A DNA stretch of 64,000 bases from CAWAYH01 sp963786195 (GTDB taxonomy: Bacteria > Acidobacteriota > Vicinamibacteria > Vicinamibacterales > 2-12-FULL-66-21), in the NCBI GenBank assembly GCA_963786195.1, contig CAWAYH010000002.1, forward strand, positions 124,001 through 188,000. Reading direction: 5' to 3'. The position numbers were made by a program, and so were the translations under genes. The notes below the pieces were generated by a model. The model saw only the letters and a list, made by a program, of their open reading frames with translations, ran no database searches and was not told the DNA's origin. Below are positions 1-11,779 of the stretch, in pieces; position 1 is the first letter of the stretch; each line of letters starts with the position of its first letter.

Positions 1-59
1 TTGTCGGCTTGCGACGCATGTATCGACGCCACCGCCGCACCGACGATCAGCATTGTCAT
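1..59 (-). CDS. N-terminal fragment of a secreted protein (cut by window edge)
   Basis: On the minus strand an ATG at 59 (a second in-frame ATG at 53) opens a frame that runs off the window. The 19 visible residues begin MTMLIVGAAVASIHASQA, which reads like a signal peptide with a short hydrophobic core and an A-x-A-type end. The start lies 14 bases after the stop of the phosphatase-like gene at 73, and a GGGAGG purine run overlaps that stop, so co-transcription is likely. Nothing can be said about function. Confidence 0.4.
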   Translation of the reverse strand, partial: MTMLIVGAAVASIHASQAD

Positions 60-72
60 GATCTGTCGCACG

Positions 73-2071
73 TCAGCCTCCCAGCTTCCTTATGTATTCG
101 CGCACGACCGGCTGCGCCGGATCCAGGTCGAGCGAACGCTGCAAATCCCGCTTCGCGCCTTCGCGATCGCCGGCGCACAGGCGGGCAAGCCCGAGTGATG
201 CATGCGCGGGCGCGCTCGCCGGCGCAAGCCGTACCGCCTTTTCGATGTCGGATACTCCGCCCGGGCAGTCGCCGCGATCGATTCGGTATCGTCCGCTGAA
301 CAGCCAGACTTCCGGCTCTTCTGGCCGCAGGCGCAGCGCCGACTCCAGCAGCTTGAGGCTTCGATCGATACGTCCCGCGCGTTGATAGCCGATGGCGCGC
401 CCGATCAGGAACCTGGTGCCTTCGGGGAGGCGCGCGCCAAACGCACGGACGAGCAGCAGATCCGATCGATCGAGATCGGTGCCCTGCTCGAAGAGCAGGT
501 CGCTCAGGTTCCACATCGCCGACGCGAGGTTGGGATCCACGACCAGCGCGTTCTCGAACGCGCGCATCGCATCGTCCTTCCGGCCATGGGCTTTCAGGAT
601 CAAGCCTTCGTTGTTGTACGAACCGGCGGATCGCGTGGCCTCCACGCGCCGGCCGGAAGAGCTCTCGGCCGCGCCGATGTATCCGAGCGCGCGCAGGCGG
701 GCCATCGTGTCTTCGTCGACCGCCCTGGTGGCGGAGACGCCCGCCGGCGGCGCCGGGGGGTGATAGAGCGCCCCGTAGTCCACGCTAGTTCGTGACGGCC
801 GCGGGCGTGCCCGGCAGCGGCGGTGACGCGAGGCCTTTGCCCGCTGGCAACCCTGTGAGGGCGAGCAGCGTCGCGCAGACCTGGAGGACGCTGGCGGTCT
901 CGGACCGCCGGTCGCCAGCCGTGACATCCCGGCCCCCACAACAGATACATGCCCTGCTTGCGATGCCACTTGGCGGCCGTCGTCTGAGCGTTGCTGGACA
1001 GCTCGGTCGGCCTGTCGTCTATCCACGTGAAGCCGTGATCCGAGGCGAGCATCAGCACGGCGCCCTGCTGCGCGGCGAGCGCGCGATAGCGTCCGAGCAG
1101 CGCGTCGATCGCAGAGAAATACAGCTCCGGCACGCGGCTGTACTTGTCGAACTCGGCCTGCGCGACGCTCGGCTGCTTCGGCGGCGCGAACGGCGCGAAC
1201 GTGTGCCCAATGCTGTCGGTGCCCTGGATGTAGATCACCGTCGAGATCCGGGCGTTGCTCCGGCCACCCAGGCGGACGCCAGCTTGTCGTACACCTCGGT
1301 TTCGACGAGGGTTCGTCGAAGCGCGCTGATCGGATTGCCGTAGGGAGCCTCCGCTCTGGATGGCCGACGTGTACTCGGCGTCGGTGAGCCACGGCAGATA
1401 CGTGCGCAGCGCGTTTGCGTCGACGGCCCTCTCGGCCTGCTGAACGATCGTCGCGCGCCCACGACTCCCGGTCGCGCGGATAGACGATGCCTTCCGGGGG
1501 CTGCGCTTCACGAAACAGGAACGTGAAGAGGCGATCGGAGACCATCAGACCGTTCACGGGCTCGGCCGGGTAGGTGCTCCACAGTCCGAACACAGCCACG
1601 CGTCGATCGGCCCAGGTGGTCATGTTCCAGATCGCGGGCGCCTTGCGCTCGTCGCTGGTTATCGGTTCCTTCGTTTCCGTGCCGGGCCGGTAGCGGACGA
1701 AATCGAGGATCCGGTGCTGCAGCGGATCGACGCCGGTCATCATGCTGGTCCAGATGAGCGGCGAGAGCGCGGGGTGCAGCGTCTCCAGCGTCCCGCTGGT
1801 GCCTTCAGCCACGAGCTGCCTGAGATTCGGCATCGAGCCCGCCGCGACGTACTTATCGAGCAGCTGCCAGTCTGCGCCATCCAGCCCGACGAAAATGACG
1901 GGCGGGCTCTTGCGCGTCGCCTGGACGATGGCGGCGACCGGCTGCGGATCAGACGCGGTAGACGCGGCTGGCGGTTCACTGCGATCGCGCCAAGGCACCG
2001 TGCGCATCAGGAGCACGGTCAGCGCGATGCGCAACGATCGCCATGCCGACAAGGATCAATTTCCGGATCAT
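73..2071 (-). CDS. Alkaline-phosphatase-superfamily protein with C-terminal TPR domain (frameshifted)
   Basis: The N-terminal half is a type I phosphodiesterase/nucleotide pyrophosphatase-like domain. It has the metal Asp motif VGLDGADW, a nucleophile region LSPLIWTSMMTG, GTDSIGHTF and SDHGFTW with the usual Asp/His ligands. The C-terminal part, from about 650 down to 73, is a run of TPR helices (NNEGLILKAHGRKDDAMRAF onward). No single frame covers it: residues switch frame near 1510, 900, 790 and probably 2040. Motifs stay intact across the switches, so sequence error is more likely than decay. The best start is ATG at 2071, giving MIRKLILVGMAIV as a signal segment; TTG at 2052 is an alternative. 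Substrate is unknown; related acidobacterial proteins are secreted or periplasmic hydrolases. Confidence 0.72.
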
Positions 2072-2115
2072 GAGAACCGGGTCAGGGGAGGCGCTCTGGC
2101 GAGGATATCAAAAAA

Positions 2116-2147
2116 CGAAGGGGCCAGCCGGATGGCTGGCCCCTTCG
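2116..2147 (-). terminator. Rho-independent terminator of the Oar-type receptor gene
   Basis: A perfect 14-bp stem (2116-2129 with 2134-2147) and a GGAT loop. On the minus strand it is followed by six T residues, 21 bases after the TAG stop of the receptor gene at 2168. It would stop transcripts from the receptor before the phosphatase-like gene, so the latter probably has its own promoter in the short gap. Confidence 0.88.
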
Positions 2148-2167
2148 AAAGTCACGCACGAACTCGT

Positions 2168-5068
2168 CTACCACATGAAGCGGACGCCGAAGCGGATGCT
2201 CCGCGGCTGCGTGAACACGACGCCCTTCCTCAGGTAGTCGGGATTCGTCGCGGTCGCCTGCGGATTGCTGAGCGAACCCAACGGCACCAGCGTGTCGGGC
2301 TGCGTCAACCATCCGTTGTCCCCGTTGCACTGGTCTCCGGGGATCCCCGCGCAGCGGCCGTCCTGCGGCAGGTTGTAACGCTCGTCGAGCAGGGTCGCTT
2401 CCTGGCGATTGAACACGTTGAAGATGTCCAGCACCAGGTTCAGCCGTGACGTCGCGCCGAGCTTGATTGGATAACCGAAATTGCAGGTCAGCCTCCCAGT
2501 CCGACGGACCCCGACCGAGCGATCCGCGCGGCACCAGGTAGTACTCCCAGTTCGCGTACGGGAATCGAGTAGCCGTACGCGTTGAGCGGCAACCCGGAGA
2601 ACCAGTGCGTCGACAGGCCCAGGTTGAGGCCGTTCAGCATCCCGCGCTGGAACTCGTAGCTGCCGTCGAACTTGAACTGGTGCTGGCGATCGTTGCTCAG
2701 CTTCCCTTCGGCGTTGACGAGGAAGTCGGCGTAGTCGAACGCCGAGTTGATGTTCGGATCGAGCTGGCCGGTCGAGACCTGGAACGTGCCGTCGTAGTTG
2801 CCTTCCAGCTTCGCCAAGACGTAGCTCGCGATGAACTGCCAGCCCTCGCTGAAGCGCTTCCGCGCGCTCAGCTCGATGCTCGTGTGCTCGCGGCGCACGT
2901 CCGGCGCCGCCACCGGCGTGTAGTCGTAGAACGACATCTCGCGGCCGAGGCCCTCGCCCGGGTTGGCGATGAAGTAGTGGCCTTCCGACGGCACGAGGAA
3001 GTCCTCGACGACGCGGCCGAGCGTTGCGGTCGTACGAACTTCGCGCCGATGGTCAGGTTCGGACGGATCTCGTACTCCCCGCCGACCAGCCACTCGTCGA
3101 TGTACTGGCCCCCGAGGTCCGGGTCGGCTGGCGTCGCGCCGCCGAGCGCAGCCGTGCGCGCGGGTGCTGCCGGATCCGGCGTGAAGTTGAACGGTGCCGG
3201 GTCGAAGTTGTAGCAGAAGCACAATAGCTCGCCCCCGAACGCGCGGATGTTGATGTCCATCGGGATGCTCTCGTAGAACCGGCCGTAGTTCGCGAAGATC
3301 TTGCTCTTGCCGTTCTTCGTCACATCCCAGATGAACGCCGATCCGCGGCGCCCAGTTCGACGTGAGATCGATGATCGTGTCGTCGAACCGGTCCCGGATC
3401 TGCTGGCGCTCCCAGCGGATGCCGGCGTTGATCGTCAGGTTCGAGAGCACCCGCCAGCTGTCTTGCGCGTAGAACGACGAATTGAGCGTCGTCGGCTCCG
3501 TCGTCAGCGGCACGATCAGCGTGTAGGTGGAGGGATCGTCCTGATCGAAGCCGGGCGCCAGGTCATCCATGTAGAACCGGTGACGGTAGTAGATCGTGCC
3601 GCCGCTGGTGCGCAGCCGGTAGTTGATCATGCCGCCGCCGCCCTGATAGCGGTCGATCGAGCTGTCCTGCGCTTCCCAGTCCACGCCGCCCTTGACCTCG
3701 TGGCCGCCGCCAAAGAACTTCGTCGCGTCGAGCTTGTAGACGTTGCGCGAGAACTCGGAGTCCTGGAAAGAGCGGGAAGCCGCCGGTCCGGATGAACGGC
3801 GAGACCGTCTGATCGATGCTGAGCGGGGTATTCTTGCCCGCGCCGCTGATCTCGGTCTTCTCGAAGTGCCGGCCGAACAAGCCGCGAATCACGAAGTTGC
3901 CGCCGAACACGCCGTCGTAGCGGATCGCCGCGTCGGCGCCGCCGGTCTCCTGCTTGGCCAGCCAGGTCGACGGCGGGCCTGCCACCGCGAACAGGTTCCC
4001 TTCATCGGTGCCAGGGTCGCCGTTCACCGACACCCGTCAGGGTCTGGCCATTGCTGAGTTTGTAGGTCAGCTTGCCAGCGTACAGGTCGCGATCGATTCG
4101 AGCGGGATCTGATCGCCGATCGCCGGCGCGCCCGGCGCGTTCAGGTCGCGGATCACGTTGGTTTGCTGGCGCTCGAAGACGTGGTTGTACGCGCCAAAGA
4201 ACCACAGCTTGTCCTTGACGATGTAGCCGCCGGCCTGGAGGCCGATGTCCCATCGCGAATCCAGCTTCGCGACCGTCGTCGAGGTCCCCGGACGGTCGAG
4301 CGCGGTGGAGTTGTCGGTGTCGTAGGCCGTGAAGCCGAAGAGCGAGCCACGAAAGGTGTTGCCGCCGGACTTGGTGATGACGTTCACGACGCCACCGGTC
4401 ATGCGGCCGTATTCCGCGGGCAGTCCGCCCGTCTTGACCTCGATCTCTTCGATGAAGTCGAAGTTGAGGCCCTTGGTCTTCTCGGAGCGTTCGATGCCGG
4501 TCGAGTTGAGACCCTCGATGATGTACTGGTTCTCGGCGCCCGTCGAGCCGAGCACGGCGGTTCCGACGCCGTCTTCGATCGTTCCCGGCGCGATACGCGC
4601 GATCGAGTAGAAGTCGCGCTGCACGGGCAGACGATTGAAGAGATCGGACTTCGCGTTGACCCCGATGGTCGTGCTCTGCGTGTCGATGATCGGCGAGGCC
4701 GCCTCGACCTGGACGGTCTCCTGCACCGAAGCCACCTGCATCGTCAGGTTCACCTCGACGGTCCGATCGAGGCCGACCTGCACGTTGTCCTGCTCCAGCG
4801 TCTTGAACCCGCTCAGCGTCGCGGTGACCTTGTAGACTCCGGGCGGTAGCGACACGAATCGATAGCCGCCGTTCCCGTCGGTGACCGTTGTCGCTGGACC
4901 CTGCAACGACGGGCTCGTGGCTGTGACCGTCACCCCGGGCACCACGGCTCCCTGCGCATCCACGACCTGCCCGACAATTCGCCCCGTTGTTTGCGCACGG
5001 AGCTCCGTACTCGCGACCAGCAGGAACATGGCTGCGAGCACACTTGCCACTCGACCGAGTTTAGTCAT
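2168..5068 (-). CDS. TonB-dependent, Oar-type outer-membrane receptor with carboxypeptidase-regulatory domain (frameshifted)
   Basis: The start at 5068 has a perfect AGGAGG eight bases upstream. A signal peptide (LAAMFLLVASTELRA) is followed by a carboxypeptidase-regulatory fold (GRIVGQVVDAQGAVVPGVTV) at residues 27-115. Next comes a plug domain (YIIEGLNSTGIE, GGVVNVITKSGGNTFRG), then a long beta-barrel with alternating aromatic strands ending in VRFMW, the aromatic C-terminus expected for an outer-membrane barrel. The frame changes near 4050, 3700, 3330, 3020 and 2480, yet the barrel continues in the other frames, so indel errors are likely. The family imports large ligands or polymers with TonB energy; the ligand here is unknown. 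A strong terminator follows at 2116-2147. Confidence 0.85.
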
Positions 5069-5459
5069 TGGACTTCCTCCTGAGGTAGTCCTTTCACCCG
5101 CGGCCGACCCAAGGACGTCTCGTCATCCATCGACATCAGTGCGTATCCGCCTCAACCTGCAATTCGTCCCAGTTTCGAGAGGGTCGGCCACCTGTAGCAC
5201 GCGGCGTGCCCGCCACCATTCTGTGTCGGATCACGGCTATTTATGCGCAGTTGAACACTGTACTCGTGCAGCTCGCCACTTGAATACGGTTTTGTGGATC
5301 CACCAGCGGCGTGGCATGGATCCCCGCGCCGTCCACGACTGGCTGTGACTCGAGGCCCGGTAATCCGCGGCGCCATCGTCACGGCCGGCGTTCTCGTGCT
5401 AAAGTGCTGTCCGACTTCCAGTTAGAACCAACGAGTTTCAGGACAGTGCTGGGGCCACT
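5069..5459. promoter_or_regulatory. Divergent intergenic region (391 bases)
   Basis: This gap separates the divergent receptor and histidine kinase genes and must hold both promoters. I see the receptor's AGGAGG at its left end. A small inverted repeat lies near 5260-5282 (GTACTCGTGCAGCTCGCCAC). No convincing -35/-10 pair, riboswitch or small gene was found. Confidence 0.4.
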
Positions 5460-7863
5460 GTGGGCTATCTGACGTTCGGGCTCGCCTGCATCATCCTCTA
5501 CGCGATCACGGGCTGGGCCCTGCGGGGGAATCCGCTGGCCCTCTCGGTGTTCGGCAATGCCGCGCTGCTCCTCTCGGCGGCCGCGCCGCCGGTCGTGATT
5601 TTCCGCCGCCGTCGCCAGTGGCAGGGCTGTCAGCGTCTCTTCTGGTACTCGATCGCGGTGGCGATGCTGCTCTGGATCATCGGCCACCTGGGGTGGGCGT
5701 TCAGTGACTCCGTCCTCGGAGCCCAGTCGTGGCTCCAGTGGCACACGCTCTTCAGTGTCTGCGCCGGCATCCTGCCCCTGATCGCGCTGCTGGCGCGACC
5801 ACACCTCGGCGTGCGTCAAGGCTCAGTCGCGACGGTCGCGGTGGATCTTGCCGCCTACGGGCTCCTCGGCGTCTTTCTGTATTCCTACTTCGTGCTGGTG
5901 CCGAGTCTCGTCCCGGCCGACCAGCTCATGGCCGAATCCCGTCTGCTCTACTTCGTGCAAACCAACCGGTTGCTGCTCCTGCTTGGACTGCTGACCGCGT
6001 TGTGGCTCGCGCGGAAGACCGATTGGCGGGGCACGTACACGCGACTTGCGGTGGCTGCCGGCCTGGGCTTCTTCATGCGGCTGGGTACGAGCCTGGCCAT
6101 CGCGCGAGGTCAGTATCACGTCGGGAGCTTCCTGGACCTCGCCTGGATCATCCCGTGGCTGGGCTACGCGTGGGCAGCGCTCGAAGCGCCGGCGTCGCGC
6201 CCGGATGAACAAGAGATGGAGACGGTCGCGCCGCTCTCGGTCATCCTGACCGCGGTGCCCGCCTTCCTGATCCCACTGGTTGGCTACAGCGTGCTCAACG
6301 TCGAGGAGATGGGCGCGCCGATCGATTCGTTCCGGGAGCTGCTGACGAGCCTCACGACCGTGGCCGGCCTCGGCCTGGTGACGCTGCGGCTCGCGGCGCA
6401 GGGGCAGGAGCTGCAGCGCGCCGACGCGCGGCTGAAGCTGCTGGCGGCGGCGACGGAGCAGACGGGCGACCTGATTCTCATCACGCGCGCCGACGGCCGG
6501 TTCGAGCAGGCCAACCAGGCCTTTCTCCGCGCGCTGGGCTACGCGCGCCACGAACTGCCGGCGTTGGGATTCGACGAGCTGATCGGAGCGGACTCCGTCA
6601 AGCTGGCCACTGACATTCCCGCGGAGGTGCGGGAGCGGGGAATCTGGCGCGGAACCGTGTCGCGTCGCCGCAGGGACGGCTCCACGTTTCCCGCGGCCTG
6701 CAGCGTCGCGGCTATCCGGAACTCGGCGGGAACGATCACCCATTTCGTCGGCGTCGAGCGTGACATCACCGACGAGATCAGGCTGCGCGATCAGCTCGTG
6801 CAGAGCGAGCGCATGTCGGCCATCGGCGAGCTCGTCGCGGGCGTGGCGCACGAGATCAACAACCCGCTGCAGACGATCGTCGGGTGCGTGGAGCTGATGC
6901 TCGACGAGCCTACCAGCAGCGCCAACCAGCGCGACCTGGAGCTCGTCCGTCAGGAGGCCGGGCGGGCCGGCCAGATCGTGCGCAACCTGCTCTCGTTCGT
7001 GCGTCGCGGCTCGTCCGACCGCGGGCGCCGCGGATCTCAATCAGCTCGTGCAGACGACAGCCAAGCTTCGCGAGTATCACCTGCATCACCAGAGCATCTC
7101 GCTCGACATGCGCCTCTCACCCGAGCCTCTCCCCGTGATCGTCAATCGCGAGGAAGTGCAGCAGGTGATTCTCAATCTGCTGCTGAACGCCGAACACGCC
7201 ATCCGGATGGCGTCGGACAGCGGCAGCATCACGATCGAGACCTCCGGAGACGGCGAGCGTCAGATGGTGCAGGTCACCGACTCGGGCCCTGGCGTCAGCC
7301 CCGATCTTCGCGGGCGGATTTTCGAGCCGTTCTTCACGACCAAGGAAGTCGGCGAGGGAACCGGGCTTGGTCTCTCGATCTCGCACGGTATCGCCTCTGC
7401 CCATGGCGGGTCGCTGACGCTGCTGGACTCACCGTCCGGCGCGCGGTTCCGGCTCACGCTGCCGGCCCGGCCGGCCGCGACGGCAACTCCGGCCCGCCGG
7501 CCGGACCCGTCCGCCCACGCGCTCGTCGTGGACGACGAGGAGCCGATTCGAAAACTGATGATCCGGTTGCTCGAACGCCGGGGCTTCCATGTGCTCGAGG
7601 CGGGCACCGGAGACGAGGCCGTGGCGATCGGTGCCAGGCACCGACTGAGCCTCGTCGTCTGCGACGTCGGGCTGCCCGGCGTGAGCGGGCTCGATCTCTA
7701 CCATCGTCTGACGGCCGACAATCCAACCGTCGCGCAACGATTCATCTTCATCACCGGCGACGCCACCTACGCGGAGCGCGCCGGCGACGAGTCCCTGCGC
7801 CTGCCCGTGCTCGCCAAACCCTTCACATCCGCCGAGCTCGACGCCATTCTCGCTAGCTTCTGA
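5460..7863 (+). CDS. Membrane PAS hybrid histidine kinase with C-terminal receiver (one frameshift)
   Basis: A sensor kinase of about 800 residues. The first 310 residues hold seven or eight hydrophobic segments (for example ILYAITGWAL, AVAMLLWIIGHLGWAF, LLLLLGLLTALWLA), a 7TM-like input module. A PAS domain spans roughly 325-445. The HisKA box is GELVAGVAHEINNPLQ with the phospho-acceptor at His464. After a single frameshift near 7030 the HATPase_c domain follows (NLLLNAEHAIRMA, DSGPGVSPD, GEGTGLGLS). A receiver domain closes the protein (ALVVDDEEPIRKLM; phospho-Asp in VVCDVGLPG; Lys in LAKPFT). The start is GTG at 5460; no better in-frame ATG precedes the first membrane segment. There is no separate regulator gene beside it, so output probably goes through the attached receiver or an unlinked partner. 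Confidence 0.85.
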
Positions 7864-7871
7864 CTGCCGCT

Positions 7872-8110
7872 TGTCGATTGCGGACTGCGGATTGCGGATT
7901 GCCGATTCACATTGCGGATTGTGGATTGCGGATTGACTGCGGATTGCGGATTGATTGCCGATTGCGGATTGATTGCGGATTGAGGATTTATCGCGGATTG
8001 ACGATCTGGACCGCAATCCCAATCAATCGACAATCAATCGACAATCCCCAATCAATCCTCAATCCTCAATCCACAGTGTGAATCGGCAATCCGCAGTCAG
8101 CAATCCGCAA
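7872..8110. repeat. Inverted tandem array of a GATTGCG-type word
   Basis: The left half repeats GCGGATTG/GATTGCGGATTG about a dozen times with small changes. The right half (from about 8010) carries the complementary CAATCCGCAATC/CAATCCTCAATC words, so the whole block can fold into a long imperfect hairpin. It fills the gap between the kinase stop and the thiolase promoter (TATCAT at 8122). Units are too short and spacer-free for CRISPR. Confidence 0.85.
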
Positions 8111-8136
8111 TGACCATGCGGTATCATTGAAAGGTT

Positions 8137-9339
8137 ATGCGGGCGGCGGAGGCGGTCATCGTGGGAGCGGCGCGGACGCCAATCGGGCGGTACGGCGGCG
8201 CCTTCCGGACGATCCATCCTGCGGAGCTCGGTGCGGTCGCGACGCGGGCTGCGCTGCAGCGCGCGGGCGTCGAGCCGGCGTCCGTGGACGAAGTGCTCAT
8301 GGGCCACGCTCGCCAGGCAGGATCGGGCCCGAATCCGGCACGACAGGTCGTGCGCAGGGCCGGACTTCCCGACACAGTCCCGGCGCAGACGATCAACAAA
8401 GCCTGCGCCTCAGGCATGCAGGCGGTGGCCACCGGCGCGCAGTCGATCCTGCTCGGCGAATCCGAGGTCGTCGTCGCCGGCGGCATCGAGTCCATGAGCC
8501 GGATGCCGTATCTCGTCGACGCCGAAGACGCGCGATGGGGCCACCGGATGGGGAACTTCGCGCTCGTCGACGCCATGTACCGCGACGGGTTCACCTGCTC
8601 GCTCTCCGGGATGATCATGGGCGAGACGGCCGAGGTCCTCGCGCGCCAGTACGGGATCACGAGGGACGAGTCGGACGCCTACGCGCTGGAGACACAGCGG
8701 CGCGCCGCGGCGGCGATCGCCGAGGGACGCTTGCAGGCCGAGATTGCACCGGTGACGATCGCCGACGCCAAAGGCCGGGCAACCGTCATCGATCGCGACG
8801 AGCATCCGCGGCCAGACACGACGATCGAGCAGCTGCGGAAGCTTGCCCCGGTGTTCGGCGCAGTCGAAGGACACGACGGAATCATCACGGCCGGCACTTC
8901 GTCCGGGATCACCGACGGAGGCGCAGCACTCGTGCTGACGAGCGCGGCCAGGGCCTTCGCGAGCGGCCTGACGCCGATGGCGCGCATCGTCGGGTGGGCG
9001 TCCGCGGCCGTCGATCCGCGGATCATGGGCATCGGACCCGTGCCTGCGATGCGAAAGCTCTTCGCGCGGACCGGGCTGGCACTGAAGGATTTCGACCTCG
9101 TCGAGCTGAACGAAGCGTTCGCGCCGCAGGTGCTGGCCGTTCTGCGCGACGAGCCGATCGCATCGGATCGGTTGAACGTCAACGGCGGCGCCATCGCGCT
9201 GGGCCATCCCATCGGATGCACAGGCGCGCGGATTCTCGTGACGCTGCTGTACGAGATGCAGCGCCGGAACGTCAAACGAGGACTCGCGACGTTGTGCGTC
9301 AGTGGGGGGCTGGGGATGGCGATGGCGCTGGAAAGGTAG
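8137..9339 (+). CDS. Acetyl-CoA acetyltransferase / thiolase
   Basis: An intact 400-residue thiolase. The acyl-binding cysteine is Cys90 in INKACASGM, and the second half of the active site is His357 in GHPIGC and Cys387 in LCVSGG. Other family marks are GGIESMSRMPY and NVNGGAIALGHP. Thiolases either condense two acetyl-CoA or cleave 3-ketoacyl-CoA; the short acetoacetyl-CoA-type loops suggest a small substrate, but direction cannot be read from sequence. It heads a block with a second thiolase and a 3-hydroxyacyl-CoA dehydrogenase. The ATG at 8137 is chosen because GAAAGG lies just upstream and the family N-terminus (VIVGAARTPIG) follows directly. Confidence 0.93.
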   Translation: MRAAEAVIVGAARTPIGRYGGAFRTIHPAELGAVATRAALQRAGVEPASVDEVLMGHARQAGSGPNPARQVVRRAGLPDTVPAQTINKACASGMQAVATGAQSILLGESEVVVAGGIESMSRMPYLVDAEDARWGHRMGNFALVDAMYRDGFTCSLSGMIMGETAEVLARQYGITRDESDAYALETQRRAAAAIAEGRLQAEIAPVTIADAKGRATVIDRDEHPRPDTTIEQLRKLAPVFGAVEGHDGIITAGTSSGITDGGAALVLTSAARAFASGLTPMARIVGWASAAVDPRIMGIGPVPAMRKLFARTGLALKDFDLVELNEAFAPQVLAVLRDEPIASDRLNVNGGAIALGHPIGCTGARILVTLLYEMQRRNVKRGLATLCVSGGLGMAMALER

Positions 9340-9457
9340 GGGTGCGAGGGTGCTAGGGTGCTGAGGGTGCTAGGGTGCGAAGGTGCGAAGGTGCTGAAGG
9401 TGCTAGGGTGCTGAAGGTGCTGAAGGTGCTGAAGGTGCTGGGGCGCTGAAGGTGCGG
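9340..9457 (+). repeat. Direct tandem array, 9-base unit GTGCTGAAG
   Basis: About 13 copies of a nine-base unit, mostly GTGCTGAAG or GTGCTAGGG, with the last five nearly identical. The array starts immediately after the thiolase TAG stop and ends 25 bases before the next gene. Unlike the other intergenic arrays in this window it has no inverted half. Confidence 0.88.
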
Positions 9458-9482
9458 GCCTTTGGCTAGGATCAGATCGACT

Positions 9483-10524
9483 ATGAGGGTCGCAATTATT
9501 GCCGGCGACGGTATCGGCAAAGAAGTCACCGCCGAAGCGGTGAAGGCGCTGCAGGCGGTCGGCGATCGGTTCGGGCGCCGGTTCGACCTGCATCATCTTC
9601 CGTGGAGTGCCGATCACTATCTCGCGACTGGCGAGACGATGCCGGCGGATGGTTACGACGTGCTGCGGACGTTCGATGCGGTCTTCATCGGAGCGCTGGG
9701 TGACCCGCGGGTGGCGGACAATCGGCACGCGCGCGACATTCTGCTCGGGACGCGCTTCCAGCTGGATCTCTACGTCAACTACCGTCCCGTCAAGCTCCTC
9801 GATGAGCGGCTCTGTCCGCTCAAGGGGCGCGGACCGGCTGACGTCAACTTCGTCGTCTTCCGCGAGAACACGGAAGGCGTTTACGTCAACGTCGGCGGAC
9901 GCTTCAAGCCGGGCACAGAGGACGAGGTGGCCATCCAGGAGGAAATCAATACCTTCAAGGGCGTCCACCGCATCGTCCGGCACGCGTTCGAGTTCGCGAA
10001 GGCGCGAGGCCTGACGAAGGTCTGCATGGCGGACAAGAGCAACGCCATGACGCAGGGCCATGCGCTGTGGCAGCGCGTGTTTCGCGACCTGGCGCCACGG
10101 TATCCGGGCATAGAAGCGACGCACTACTACATCGACGCGCTGGCGATGTACATGGTCCTCGACCCGGGGCAGTTTCAGGTGATCGTCACGAACAACCTGT
10201 TCGGCGACATCATCACGGACCTGGCGGCGACGTTTCAGGGCGGCCTGGGAATGGCGGCGTCCGGGAACATTCATCCGGGGAAGACATCGATGTTCGAGCC
10301 GGTTCACGGGTCGGCGCCGAAGTTCGCGGGGAAGAACATCGCGAATCCGATCGGCGCGATTTCGTCAGCCGCCCTGATGCTCGAAACGCTCGGCCTTCCG
10401 GACGAAGCGGCCGCCATCGACACGGCGGTGTTGAAGGCGGTGCGCGAACGGCAGGTCACGCAGGATGTTGGCGGCAGTCTGGGAACCACGCAGGCAGGGG
10501 ACTACATCGCGAAAGAGATTCGTC

Positions 10525-10532
<8 letters not shown>
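9483..10532 (+). CDS. Isocitrate/isopropylmalate dehydrogenase-family enzyme
   Basis: An intact beta-decarboxylating dehydrogenase of 349 residues from ATG 9483. Family marks are the N-terminal AIIAGDGIGKEV, the substrate-loop FRENTEGVY, the Tyr/Lys region CMADKSNAM, and the metal Asp region NNLFGDIITDLAA followed by EPVHGSAPKFAGKNIANP. These fit NAD-dependent 3-isopropylmalate dehydrogenase (leuB) or a tartrate/homoisocitrate relative. FRENTEGVY differs from the LeuB-typical RELTGG-type loop, so leucine synthesis is not assured. Its last eight bases overlap the start of the second thiolase (ATGGCTAA), which implies translational coupling. No leuA, leuC or leuD lies nearby. Confidence 0.82.
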
Positions 10533-11705
<1,173 letters not shown>

Positions 11706-11709
<4 letters not shown>

Positions 11710-11762
11710 AGGGCGGATCTGTCAGATCCGCCGCTGTAGAGGGCGGGTCTTTAGACCCGCCG
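11706..11762. repeat. Two tandem hairpin units with compensatory change
   Basis: Two copies of a 30-base unit beginning TGTAGAGGGCGG. Each folds into a 9-bp hairpin: GGCGGATCT/AGATCCGCC at 11712-11732 and GGCGGGTCT/AGACCCGCC at 11742-11761. The A-T pair in one is a G-C pair in the other, so pairing is preserved. The first unit overlaps the thiolase stop codon. Confidence 0.8.
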
Positions 11763-11779
11763 GAGGAAACGGGAGATCC

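Noticed and set aside
7872..8110. CRISPR array
   Set aside because: Units are 7-12 bases, inverted in the second half, with no unique spacers and no cas genes.
8679..10307. A 542-codon minus-strand frame across thiolase and dehydrogenase
   Set aside because: It spans two real plus-strand genes and the repeat array (visible as repeated QHLQHLQHL), so it is an artefact of GC skew.
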